Source: Larkinella sp049445795 (GTDB lineage: Bacteria; Bacteroidota; Bacteroidia; Cytophagales; Spirosomataceae). From it: a stretch of 64,000 nucleotides of DNA. The notes under the pieces are model-generated. The model searched no databases, was not told the origin of the DNA, and saw only the letters and a list, made by a program, of their open reading frames with translations. Below are positions 32,325 through 41,216 of this stretch, in pieces (the stretch's first letter is position 1; the number at the start of each line of letters is the position of its first letter). Location: the NCBI RefSeq assembly GCF_049445795.1, contig NZ_JBMSDT010000010.1, forward strand, positions 186,001-250,000, given 5' to 3'. Position numbers and translations under genes: made by a program.

Positions 32325-34874
32325 TCAAGCCATTTGATCGGGCTCAGCCGTTTCCGGCCCTTCCGCCAGGGGCTCAGTACCCTCAGTCGGCCCCTCCGTT
32401 TCTTCATCTTCCTCGCGCGGAATCCGGGTTACCGACGTGATTTCGTCGCCATCACGCAGGTTGATCAGCCGTACACCCTGGGTATTCCGGCCAATGACCC
32501 GTACCTCTTCGACATGCATCCTGATCGCGGTTCCTGCTTTGGTGATGATCATCAGGTCATCCGAGTCCGTCACTTCCAGAATGCCCACCAGATTACCCAC
32601 TTTATCGGTCACTTTCAGCGTTCCGACGCCTTTAGCGCCCCGGTCGGTCGTGCGATATTCATCGATCGGCGAACGTTTGCCGAACCCTTTCTCCGATACA
32701 ACCAGCAACTGGGCGTCGTCGCGGCCGATACACACCATTCCGACGGCTTTCACGCCTTCCTCCAGGTTGATCCCGCGAACCCCGGCGGCTGTCCGACCCA
32801 TCGGCCGAACCCGGCTTTCGTTAAACCGGACGGCTTTGCCCTGGCTCGACGCAATGATGATGTCGTTCTGTCCATTGGTCATACAGACGTTCAGCAGCCG
32901 GTCGCCCTCCTCTTCATTGATTGTAATGGCAATAATTCCATTCTGGCGCGGGCGTGAGTACGCTTCCAACAGGGTTTTCTTGATCGTCCCCTGCTCGGTA
33001 CACATTACAATGTAGTTGTTGTTGATGTAATCGGCGTTTTTCAGGTCCTTCACGTTAATCACCGCCCGCACCTTGTCATCGGACTCAATGTTGATGAAGT
33101 TTGCCAACGGCCGTCCTTTCGAATCACGCGCACCTTCGGGTAATTCATACACCGGTAACCAGTACAAGCGGCCTTTCTGCGTAAAAATCAGCAGCGTGTT
33201 GTGCATGGTCGCCATGAAGAGATGCTCCGTGAAATCATCTTCCTTCGTTTTGGCCGCCCGCGAACCAACCCCTCCCCGACTCTGCGCCCGGTATTCGGTC
33301 AGCGGAGTCCGTTTGATGTACCCCTGGTGCGAAATCGTGATCAGCATTTCTTCGTCGGCAATCAGCGACAGGTCACTGATGTTGCCATCGCCCAGCACGT
33401 TGATTTCCGTCCGGCGAACATCACCGTAGCGGGCTTTGAGTTCGAGGAGTTCCTCCCGGATCACCTCCAGCTTCTTCTCTTCGCTGGCCAGAATGGCTTT
33501 CAAATCCGCAATCAAACGGGCCAGTTCTTCGTATTCGGCCACGATTTTGTCGCGTTCGAGTCCCGTCAATCGTTGCAGCCGCAGTTCGAGGATGGCCTTC
33601 GCCTGCACTTCCGACAACTGGAAGCGTTCGATCAACCCAGTTTTGGCTACTTCCGGATCGCGCGAACTCCGGATCAATTCGATCACCGCGTCCAGGTTAT
33701 CCAGAGCAATCAGTAACCCTTCCAGAATGTGCGCCCGCTTTTCGGCTTCACGCAGTTCGTATTGCGTCCGGCGGGTAATCACCTCCTGACGGTGCTCTAC
33801 ATAATACCGGATCAGGTCTTTCAGGTTCAACAAAACCGGGCGGCCTTTCACCAGGGCCACGTTGTTGATGTTGAACGCCGATTGTAACTGGGTATGCTTG
33901 TAAAGGTTATTCAGAACCACGTTGGGCACCGCATCCCGTTTCAGATCATAAACGACGCGCAAGCCGTCGCGGTCCGACTCATCCCGAAATGCTGAAATCC
34001 CTTCGATCTTCTTGTCGTTGATCAACTCCGCCGTTTTCTCAAGCATCACGGCCTTGTTAACCATATACGGAATGTCAGTAACGATAATTTGAGTCTTGCC
34101 CTTGTTTTCCTCGATTGTCGCGTGCGCCCGCAGCACCACCCGACCCTGGCCGGTGCGGAAAGCGCTCCGGACGCCCTCAATGCCGTAGATCGTGGCCCCC
34201 GTCGGAAAATCCGGCGCGGTGATGTGTTCCATCAACTCATCGATGGTAATGTCGTGGTTATCGATATACGCCACGATGCCGTTGACGACTTCGGTCAGGT
34301 TGTGGGGCGCCATGTTTGTGGCCATCCCGACGGCAATACCCGAAGAACCGTTCAACAACAGGTTCGGAAGTTTGGCCGGCATCACGGCTGGCTCCTCCAG
34401 CGAGTCGTCGAAGTTCGGCTGAAAATCAACGGTTTCTTTGTAAATATCCGTCAGCAGTTCTTCGGCAATCCGCTTCAGACGCGCTTCGGTATACCGCATG
34501 GCCGCCGGAGAGTCACCGTCGATGGAACCGAAGTTTCCCTGTCCGTCCACCAAAGGATACCGCAGCGACCAGTCCTGGGCCATCCGCACCATCGTACTGT
34601 ACACGGAGGCATCGCCGTGGGGGTGGTATTTTCCCAGCACCTCCCCGACAATCCGGGCCGATTTCTTGAACGGTTTATTGTAATTGACACCCAACTCCGC
34701 CATTCCGAACAACACCCGGCGGTGTACCGGTTTCAGGCCGTCGCGGACGTCGGGCAAGGCGCGGGAAATAATGACCGACATCGAGTAATCGATGTAAGCT
34801 CCGCGCATTTCGTCTTCAATGTTAATGGGAATAATCTTGGTGGATTCGTTTGGTTCTTCTGTCTCTTCTGCCAT
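32325..34874 (-). CDS. gyrA: DNA gyrase subunit A
   Basis: An 849-residue type II topoisomerase subunit that cleaves and rejoins DNA to introduce negative supercoils. The breakage-reunion domain includes ISRALPDVRDGLKPVHRR, GKYHPHGD and the active-site Tyr in AAMRYTEARL (residue 128). The GyrA box AQSRGGVGSR opens the C-terminal beta-pinwheel, which ends in an acidic tail (EEDEETEGP). The quinolone-determining positions equivalent to E. coli Ser83 and Asp87 are Ala89 and Ser93 here (GDASVYSTMVRM), so both usual drug-anchoring residues differ. It is unlikely to be ParC because of the full-length pinwheel and GyrA box. Confidence 0.95.
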   Translation of the reverse strand: MAEETEEPNESTKIIPINIEDEMRGAYIDYSMSVIISRALPDVRDGLKPVHRRVLFGMAELGVNYNKPFKKSARIVGEVLGKYHPHGDASVYSTMVRMAQDWSLRYPLVDGQGNFGSIDGDSPAAMRYTEARLKRIAEELLTDIYKETVDFQPNFDDSLEEPAVMPAKLPNLLLNGSSGIAVGMATNMAPHNLTEVVNGIVAYIDNHDITIDELMEHITAPDFPTGATIYGIEGVRSAFRTGQGRVVLRAHATIEENKGKTQIIVTDIPYMVNKAVMLEKTAELINDKKIEGISAFRDESDRDGLRVVYDLKRDAVPNVVLNNLYKHTQLQSAFNINNVALVKGRPVLLNLKDLIRYYVEHRQEVITRRTQYELREAEKRAHILEGLLIALDNLDAVIELIRSSRDPEVAKTGLIERFQLSEVQAKAILELRLQRLTGLERDKIVAEYEELARLIADLKAILASEEKKLEVIREELLELKARYGDVRRTEINVLGDGNISDLSLIADEEMLITISHQGYIKRTPLTEYRAQSRGGVGSRAAKTKEDDFTEHLFMATMHNTLLIFTQKGRLYWLPVYELPEGARDSKGRPLANFINIESDDKVRAVINVKDLKNADYINNNYIVMCTEQGTIKKTLLEAYSRPRQNGIIAITINEEEGDRLLNVCMTNGQNDIIIASSQGKAVRFNESRVRPMGRTAAGVRGINLEEGVKAVGMVCIGRDDAQLLVVSEKGFGKRSPIDEYRTTDRGAKGVGTLKVTDKVGNLVGILEVTDSDDLMIITKAGTAIRMHVEEVRVIGRNTQGVRLINLRDGDEITSVTRIPREEDEETEGPTEGTEPLAEGPETAEPDQMA

Positions 34875-35341
34875 AAGAAGTTCAATCTCTGTCCGATAAA
34901 CGGACGAAGCGATGATTAAAAAGTGGAGCCGTCTGATCGAAACCTGTCAAACGGGACACGGTCTGTTAGACAAGGCGCGTATCATACAAATATGCAAAAA
35001 AATCGCCACAAATAAAAGTATCTGCCGTGTGAAGTACAATTTTTGCGGGGTTTACTACCTCCGGACAGGTACGCGGAACCGCAAACCCGGCCAATGCCCG
35101 AATCGGGCCGATCAGGCCAATCGACTACCAAATAACACCCAGTCTCCCGGCGTGCAAATAAGTTACAAAATATTGCTATTTAGTAACAAACAGCCAAATC
35201 TTACCAAAATGTATGCTTTATAACAAAACATAGTATATACTGCTAATGGAAATCTTTGTGACAGGGAGAAATTGTATTTGATATATATTACTTATCTTTG
35301 AATGAAGAAGCACTATCCACTGGCCCCAATCCCTGAGTTGA
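34875..35341. other. intergenic region between gyrA and the CheY-like gene
   Basis: A 467-base divergent region. The right end carries the promoter at 35272-35300. On the minus strand CATATTTG (34987-34994) is a one-mismatch candidate -7 element for gyrA. The GC-rich middle (35040-35150) contains short self-complementary GGCC/CCGG stretches, and the AT-rich right third contains no gene. I see no RNA gene. Confidence 0.5.
35272..35300 (+). promoter_or_regulatory. promoter of the CheY-like gene
   Basis: TTG at 35272-35274, 18 bases, TATCTTTG at 35293-35300; an exact -7 element, 41 bases before the ATG. Confidence 0.75.
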
Positions 35342-35761
35342 ATGACCCGCAAATACCGTATCATTATTACTGACGACGATGACGACGATAGGCTACTTTT
35401 CAAGTCTGTTTTCGATGCCGGTTGGGTTGATTGCGAGGTACTTTTTGCGGAAGACGGAGTCGAACTACTCAATCAGTTAGAAAGTACGCGGCAACTACCG
35501 GCGCTCATCTTTCTGGATCTGAATATGCCCCGCATGGACGGGTTTGCCACCCTCAACGAACTGCGTTCCAATCCGATCTATCGCTCGGTTCCGGTTATCA
35601 TCCTAACGACCTCTTCGCTGCCCGAACACATTACGCGCTGCTATGAACTGGGAGCCAATTCATATTTGATCAAACCCCCCGGCTACCAGCAACTTACCCA
35701 ACTGGTGGAACAAATTCGTTCATTTTGGTTAAACACCGCCCGCATTCCTGCCAATAACTAA
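35342..35761 (+). CDS. single-domain response regulator (CheY-like)
   Basis: A 139-residue receiver domain without an output domain. Acidic residues DDDDDDR near residues 11-17 bind Mg. The phosphorylated Asp is in LIFLDLNMPRMDG (about residue 60). The switch Thr lies in VIILTTSS and the conserved Lys in YLIKPPG. Such regulators act by protein contact, for instance in phosphorelays. A 7TMR-DISM hybrid kinase lies 231 bases downstream on the same strand and is a natural candidate partner, although that kinase carries its own receiver. The intervening gap holds an imperfect hairpin (CGTATCCGT against ACGGATGCG near 35790-35843). Confidence 0.9.
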   Translation: MTRKYRIIITDDDDDDRLLFKSVFDAGWVDCEVLFAEDGVELLNQLESTRQLPALIFLDLNMPRMDGFATLNELRSNPIYRSVPVIILTTSSLPEHITRCYELGANSYLIKPPGYQQLTQLVEQIRSFWLNTARIPANN

Positions 35762-35992
35762 ATAAAACCCGGTTAATCAACACTGATAAGCCGTATCCGT
35801 GCACCCTGTAATCGAACCTGTTGGACGAAGGGTTACGGATGCGTATAATTACGCACTGGTTCAACACGTTTTCGTTGGCAGCCGGGCTGATTCGGGCCGA
35901 ATTTAACCTAAGTAAATACTACGGGTCCCTGGCAAGGTCTTTGTCTGGTAATCGATAGTCTTTTGAACTCAACGCAGGAATTGAAAAGTGGT

Positions 35993-38395
35993 ATGAAAAA
36001 CCGTTCCCTTTCAGGAATGGCCGATCGTCGTCCTGTTCCGGGACTTCTCGGTTTGATGATTTTTCTGGTGTCAGGATGTACTTATTGGGGGATAGGAAAC
36101 GGAAAATCGGACCTGCCGGTTGCCCGTCAGGGGTTACTGGATCTGCGAGCGGTTGACCTTCAACGCCAAACACTTGCCTTGAACGGAACCTGGAAATGGT
36201 ACTGGCAGTCGCTGCGAAAACCCGGCGATCCCGAAACCCGCTTCGAATTCACACGCTTCCCACAACGCTGGACCCTGCACACCTGGCAGGGCAATCCCAT
36301 TCCGGCCTACGGGTACGCTACCTATGCGTTAACGGTTTTGCTCCCCCCCAACCGACCGAAGCTAGCCCTTTTTCTGCCGGATGCCTACACCTCCTACCGG
36401 CTATTTTTGAATCAAAATGAACTGGCACACAGCGGTTTTCCCGGAACAAACCGGCAGACGACAACGCCCTTCTGGTCAACGCAGGTCCAACCCATTCCGT
36501 CCACCGGCGATACACTACGGCTGCTGCTACAGGTTGCCAATTTTCAACACTCGAAAGGGGGTGTTTATAAATCGATCCGGCTCGGGCCTGTCGATACCCT
36601 GCAACTTACCCTTCAACGGGACCGATCGCTTACGTTTTTTCTGACGGGTTGCCTGTTTATGGGCGGGCTGTTTTTTCTGGGTTTATTTTGGTTCGGGCGG
36701 CACGAAATCAGCATGTTGTATTTTTCACTATTCTGTCTGCTGTACAGTTATCGGGTCATCGGCACGGATCACTACGCACTTCATTCGCTGTTTCAGGACA
36801 CTGCCTGGTCGCTGACGCTCCATCTTGAATATTTGTCGCTGTTTCTGGGTGTGCTCGTATTCGTCCTCTATACAGGCTCACTGTATCCTGCCGACGTTAA
36901 CCCGTGGATCATTCGGGGTATGGCCCTGATTTGCGCCTTATTTTCGGCCATAACTATTGTCTTCCCTCCCACCGTCTTCACGCGCCTGATCAATCCTTTC
37001 CTGGGTCTGATGTTTCTGTACATCACCTATGCCTTTTATATCTACTGGCTGGCCGCCCGCCGGAATCGCCCCGGAGCAATCTATTCGCTGATGAGCACCG
37101 GCGTTTTGCTGGCCGTTTTTATCATGATCATTTTTAAGTATTTCCAAATCGCCTACCCGGAAAATCTCGTCCTGTTTGTCGGCTACGTTAGCTTTTTCTT
37201 TCTGCAATCCCTGGTACTGTCGTACCGGTTTGCCTTCAATCTTCAGCAAGCCCGCAATCAGGCGGAAGAGGGCTTACGGGCTAAAAATGAATTTCTAAGC
37301 ACGATTAGCCACGAAATCCGGACCCCACTCAACGCCGTGCTAGGCATGACGCAACTGCTCGAGCAGGACAAACCCCGCCCCGATCAGAAACCGCATCTGG
37401 ATTCCATCCTGTTTTCAGCCCGGAATCTGCTGCACATTGTCAACGATATTCTGGACTTTAACCGGATGGATGCGGTCGGAATTACGATGGAGAGTGTTCT
37501 GATGAATCCAGCCAGCATCCTGACCAACATTGCATCGACGTACCGCCCGGCTGCCGACGAAAAAGGGCTCCATCTGAATGTATCAATCGACCCGGCTTTC
37601 CAAAACCAGGTGATCGGCGACCCGACCCGGCTGGCCCAGGTTTTAACCCACCTGGTCGACAATGCCCTAAAATTTACCCAGGAAGGTAAAGTTCGGTTGA
37701 GTCTGGTGGTCGACGCGCAAACCGATTCGTCGATCACCGTTACGTTTGCCGTTGACGATACCGGGATCGGCATTGCCCCTGAAAAACAGGAACTGATCTT
37801 TAACCGCTTCACGCAGGCTGATTCGTCTCACTCGCGCAGCTATGGCGGCACGGGGCTGGGTCTGAGCATCAGCCACCGGATTTTACAGCTTCAGGGAACC
37901 GAATTGCACCTGAGCAGTGCCCCCGGCAAAGGTTCCCGATTTTATTTTACCCAGACGTTTCCCAAAGTACCTCCTTCCCCCAAAACCATGACCGAAACCA
38001 AGTCCGGGCCTGGCGAAAAACCGTTGAAAGACATCTGTATTCTGCTCGTGGAAGACAACGCCATGAACGTTATATTAGCCAAAAGTGTGCTCGAACGGCT
38101 GGGCGCTACGGTCGATGTAGCGAACAACGGTCGGGAAGCCGTCGACATGCTGGATTCAACCCGCCACCAACTGGTGCTGATGGACCTGCAAATGCCGGTT
38201 ATGGACGGTTTCGAAGCCACCCGCATCATGCGGGAGCGCCGGGAAACCCTGCCCATTATCGCCGTAACAGCCAGCCTGGCCCAGGATGTGGGCGAGGAAG
38301 CCCGGCGCGCCGGACTCGATGAAGTCCTCGTTAAACCGTACAATACCGGCACACTCACCCGCATGATCCTGCACCACCTCTCCCGGTCGGAATGA
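35993..38395 (+). CDS. 7TMR-DISM hybrid sensor histidine kinase
   Basis: A membrane hybrid kinase of about 800 residues. The N-terminus has a hydrophobic export segment ending in VSGC. A 7TMR-DISM extracellular jellyroll-like domain (about 45-205) follows, with RWTLHTWQGNPIPAYGYATY. Seven membrane helices span about 215-415. The HisKA domain has FLSTISHEIRTPLNAVLG (His near 441). The HATPase domain has DNALKFTQEG, DDTGIGIAPE and GGTGLGLSI. A C-terminal receiver has LVLMDLQMPVMDGFEATRIM. DISM sensors are thought to read carbohydrates or other extracellular ligands. The ATG at 35993 is preferred; an in-frame TTG at 35963 is an alternative. It converges with the MFS gene. Confidence 0.93.
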   Translation: MKNRSLSGMADRRPVPGLLGLMIFLVSGCTYWGIGNGKSDLPVARQGLLDLRAVDLQRQTLALNGTWKWYWQSLRKPGDPETRFEFTRFPQRWTLHTWQGNPIPAYGYATYALTVLLPPNRPKLALFLPDAYTSYRLFLNQNELAHSGFPGTNRQTTTPFWSTQVQPIPSTGDTLRLLLQVANFQHSKGGVYKSIRLGPVDTLQLTLQRDRSLTFFLTGCLFMGGLFFLGLFWFGRHEISMLYFSLFCLLYSYRVIGTDHYALHSLFQDTAWSLTLHLEYLSLFLGVLVFVLYTGSLYPADVNPWIIRGMALICALFSAITIVFPPTVFTRLINPFLGLMFLYITYAFYIYWLAARRNRPGAIYSLMSTGVLLAVFIMIIFKYFQIAYPENLVLFVGYVSFFFLQSLVLSYRFAFNLQQARNQAEEGLRAKNEFLSTISHEIRTPLNAVLGMTQLLEQDKPRPDQKPHLDSILFSARNLLHIVNDILDFNRMDAVGITMESVLMNPASILTNIASTYRPAADEKGLHLNVSIDPAFQNQVIGDPTRLAQVLTHLVDNALKFTQEGKVRLSLVVDAQTDSSITVTFAVDDTGIGIAPEKQELIFNRFTQADSSHSRSYGGTGLGLSISHRILQLQGTELHLSSAPGKGSRFYFTQTFPKVPPSPKTMTETKSGPGEKPLKDICILLVEDNAMNVILAKSVLERLGATVDVANNGREAVDMLDSTRHQLVLMDLQMPVMDGFEATRIMRERRETLPIIAVTASLAQDVGEEARRAGLDEVLVKPYNTGTLTRMILHHLSRSE

Positions 38396-38411
38396 AAAAA
38401 TGGGCCCGAAT

Positions 38412-39656
38412 CTAGTCCGTTTCTACATAGTTCAAATCCTTTTTGAACGTCTCTTCCATGAAGTATAAGGCCACCAGTGCCAAAGCCGTCGTGAGTAAAC
38501 CAACGCCGAGTGCGCTGTTAAGCGTACCGAACTGTTCTTTTCCGTAAACAAACAGGGAGGTCAGCGGAATAACTGCGCCCCTGACAAAGTTCGGCACGGT
38601 CGTCGCCACCGTCGCCCGCAGGTTGGTTCCGAACAATTCGGCCGCAATTGTCACGAACAAGGCCCAGTAACCGTTGGCTACACCCAGCAGGACGCACACC
38701 AGGTAGAACGTGTTCAGGTCTTTGAGCGATCCCAGCAGGTAGACCAGCACGAAGACTAGTGAAACCAGCACAAAACCGGCAATGACTTTCCGGCGGCTTT
38801 TGAAGTACTGACTCAACAAACCGCTGGCGATGTCGCCAAAAACCTGCCCGGTAAAAGCCAGCATGACGGCTTTTCCGGCGACCACCGGTTCGTCGAGCCC
38901 CATTGCTTCGCCGAATTCGGGCGAAAAGGTGATCAGAATCCCGACTACGAACCAGATCGGCAAGCCAACCAGAATGCACTGGATGTACCGCAAAAACCGA
39001 CCGGAATGGTTAAACAGCATCAGTAGGTCGCCCCGCTTCACCTGCCGTTCTTTCACCACTTCAAAAATACTGGACTCGAACACGTTCACCCGCAGGATCA
39101 GCAACAGTAGGCCTAAACCGCCCCCCACAAAATACGACACCCGCCAGGCAAACAGGTCGGCCACGAAATAGGCCAGGATGGCACCCAGAACGCCCATCGT
39201 CGCGACGATTGTGGTTCCATACCCGCGAATCTGCTTCGGCAGCACTTCCGTCACGAGCGTCACCCCCGCGCCCAGTTCTCCGGCCAGCCCTACCCCGGCG
39301 ACAAACCGCAGCAGCGCATACATCGGCAGGCTGTTAACCAATCCATTGGCAATGTTCGCCAGCGAATAGATCAGAATAGACCCGAACAACACCGACAACC
39401 GCCCCTTTTTATCACCCAGAACGCCCCAGAAAATACCCCCCAGCAGCATCCCAGCCATCTGCCAGTTCAGCAGAGCAATCCCTTCAGGCAACAATTGGGG
39501 GCCTTCGACGCCCAACGCCTTCAGACTCGGAACCCGCACGACACTGAACAGAAACAGATCGTACATATCCACCAGGTAGCCTAATGCGGCCACAATGACC
39601 GGCAATTGCAGCAATTGACTACTCAGGCTTTTTTCAGTTTTCGGTTGCGGAATCAT
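38412..39656 (-). CDS. MFS transporter (sugar/organic-anion type)
   Basis: A 414-residue inner-membrane transporter with about 12 hydrophobic segments, e.g. NWQMAGMLLGGIFWGVLGDK with the family loop GVLGDKKGR between helices 2 and 3. RFVAGVGLAGELGAGVTLV marks helix 4, and the second half begins after the KRGDLLMLFNHSG cytosolic loop. The pattern resembles the metabolite:H+ symporter branch that carries sugars, sialate or organic acids. It is the last gene of the minus-strand catabolic operon, so it probably imports the sugar that the other enzymes use. The junction to its upstream neighbour is filled by the inverted heptamer array at 39656-39781. Confidence 0.88.
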   Translation of the reverse strand: MIPQPKTEKSLSSQLLQLPVIVAALGYLVDMYDLFLFSVVRVPSLKALGVEGPQLLPEGIALLNWQMAGMLLGGIFWGVLGDKKGRLSVLFGSILIYSLANIANGLVNSLPMYALLRFVAGVGLAGELGAGVTLVTEVLPKQIRGYGTTIVATMGVLGAILAYFVADLFAWRVSYFVGGGLGLLLLILRVNVFESSIFEVVKERQVKRGDLLMLFNHSGRFLRYIQCILVGLPIWFVVGILITFSPEFGEAMGLDEPVVAGKAVMLAFTGQVFGDIASGLLSQYFKSRRKVIAGFVLVSLVFVLVYLLGSLKDLNTFYLVCVLLGVANGYWALFVTIAAELFGTNLRATVATTVPNFVRGAVIPLTSLFVYGKEQFGTLNSALGVGLLTTALALVALYFMEETFKKDLNYVETD

Positions 39657-39781
39657 TTTTTCGTTTAAGGTTTAAGGTTTGACGTTTAAGGTTGTCCGAA
39701 TGAGGTTTAAGGTGTTCAGACGAAGTTTAAGTGGATATTCAGGCTACGTTAAACCTTAAACGTCAAACCTTAAACGAAAAA
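39656..39781. repeat. inverted GTTTAAG heptamer arrays between two operon genes
   Basis: The left arm (39656-39693) has units GTTTAAG, GTTTAAG, GTTTGAC, GTTTAAG in 7-base register after a run of T. The right arm (39749-39781) is the reverse complement, with one GTTTAAG unit fewer. Degenerate GTTTAAG-like units lie between them. The right arm touches the stop codon of the Tat-exported oxidoreductase. Confidence 0.88.
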
Positions 39782-41083
39782 TCATACTTGCTTCGGCAGC
39801 GCGTAGGGGGCGCGGTATTGGCGGCTCAGGTGCGAATTGGCTTCGGAGTCGCCGATGAATTCTTCTTTTTTCGGATCAAACTTCAACTGCCGACCCAACC
39901 TGTAGGCAATGTTCCCCAAATGGGCCAGCCCCGACGCCAAATGGGCGGTTTCGACCGGACCGTTCAGCTTTGATTTATCGCGCGAGCGCACAGCTTCGAT
40001 GAAGTTCAGGTAGTGGTCGCCCCCCGCATGGCCCGCCGGACCCGGTGTGCGCTCTTTGCCCAGGAAAGTTTTATAATCGTTATAACCATTGATGACCATG
40101 TAGCCCTTGTCGCCGTAAAACAGGTTGCCAACTTCGACGCCATCTTCCTTGTTGGTCATCCACGGACGCACTTCAAACTGAATCACCTTGCCTTCTTTGG
40201 GGTAATTGTAGGTCGACGTCAGCACTTCCGGCGTTTCCTTGCAGTCTTTCCAGAGGTATTTCCCCCCGGCCGAACTGATTTCTTCGGGCAACCCCACATC
40301 CAGGCCCCACATAGCGAGGTCGGTTTCGTGAATGCCCTGGTTTCCGATGTCGCCGTTGCCGTAGTCCCAGAACCAGTGCCAGTTGTAGTGGACGTAGTTT
40401 TTGCTGAACGCCCGGGCTTTGGCCGGTCCCTGCCACAAATCCCAGTTCAGTCCTTCCGGAACCGGGCCGTTGCCCTGATTGCCAATATCCGGACGCCATT
40501 TGTACACCAGGCCCCGTGCCATGTAAACCTTCCCGATCAGGCCGTCGCGCAGGTGTTTGATGGCTTCCTGAATGGCCGTCGAACTGCGGAGTTGCACCCC
40601 ATGCTGCACGATGCGATTGTATTTCGCAGCCGCTTCGATCAATTTTCGGCCTTCGCGCAAATTGTGTGTACCCGGTTTTTCAACGTACACATCCTTTCCG
40701 GCCTGACAGGCCCAGATGGCCGCCAGCGCGTGCCAATGGTTGGGCGTGGCAATGCTCACGGCATCGATGTTCTTGTCGTCGTACACCTTCCGCAAATCCT
40801 GTTCGGTTTTCACTTTACGGGCATACGTTTTTTCGAACTCAGCCGCGCGCTGGGCCGACACTACGTTGTCGACATCGCAGAGCGTGACCACCTCCACGTT
40901 GGGCAAAGCGGAAAATCCGGAAATGTGGCTTTTACCGCGCCCGTTGACGCCGATGACGGCGACCCGGATGCGGTCGTTAGCGCCGAAAGCGTGCGCCGGA
41001 ATAATGGTTGGCAAAGCCAGCACGGCCAGAGAGCCGGTGGCTGCGGTTTTGAGGAAAGTCCTCCGGGAGTCTGCGTTTTTCAT
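39782..41083 (-). CDS. Tat-exported Gfo/Idh/MocA family oxidoreductase
   Basis: A 433-residue NAD(P)-dependent oxidoreductase. The N-terminus is a twin-arginine signal (SRRTFLKTAATGSLAVLALP) ending near AHAFG, so it is folded in the cytoplasm and exported. The Rossmann motif RVAVIGVNGRGKSH lies near residue 40. EKPGTHNLREG follows near 135, and the C-terminal family domain has HWFWDYGNGDIGNQGIHETD. Periplasmic Gfo/Idh/MocA proteins of this class, some with tightly bound NAD, act on glycosides. It sits in an operon with a second, cytosolic Gfo/Idh/MocA enzyme, an SDR, an isomerase and a GH88-like hydrolase. The substrate is unknown. Confidence 0.9.
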   Translation of the reverse strand: MKNADSRRTFLKTAATGSLAVLALPTIIPAHAFGANDRIRVAVIGVNGRGKSHISGFSALPNVEVVTLCDVDNVVSAQRAAEFEKTYARKVKTEQDLRKVYDDKNIDAVSIATPNHWHALAAIWACQAGKDVYVEKPGTHNLREGRKLIEAAAKYNRIVQHGVQLRSSTAIQEAIKHLRDGLIGKVYMARGLVYKWRPDIGNQGNGPVPEGLNWDLWQGPAKARAFSKNYVHYNWHWFWDYGNGDIGNQGIHETDLAMWGLDVGLPEEISSAGGKYLWKDCKETPEVLTSTYNYPKEGKVIQFEVRPWMTNKEDGVEVGNLFYGDKGYMVINGYNDYKTFLGKERTPGPAGHAGGDHYLNFIEAVRSRDKSKLNGPVETAHLASGLAHLGNIAYRLGRQLKFDPKKEEFIGDSEANSHLSRQYRAPYALPKQV

Positions 41084-41115
41084 GGTTTAGGGGGTTTAGG
41101 AGAATTTTAAGGTTG

Positions 41116-41204
41116 TTGTTACACAGGGTTGATCAGAGGACATCAGAGGTTATCAGGGATACTCCGGTTACCTCTGATGTTCCCTGATTAACCCTGTGTA
41201 ACAA
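41116..41204. repeat. 35-bp inverted repeat of the 10-base family
   Basis: Arms 41116-41150 and 41170-41204 pair with few mismatches. The left arm contains ATCAGAGGAC and ATCAGAGGTT decamers. It shares the CACAGGGTT-ATCAGAG-ACATCA-AGGTTATC order with the right arm at 30142-30174, about 11 kb away. It lies in the 133-base junction between the SDR and the Tat-exported oxidoreductase, ending 12 bases from the SDR stop. Confidence 0.88.
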
Positions 41205-41216
41205 CCTCACTCAAAC

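Noticed and set aside
34089..34919. 276-codon plus-strand frame opposite gyrA
   Set aside because: It is a shadow of gyrA; long antisense frames are common opposite moderately GC-rich conserved genes, and its translation is low-complexity Arg/His/Val without a domain.
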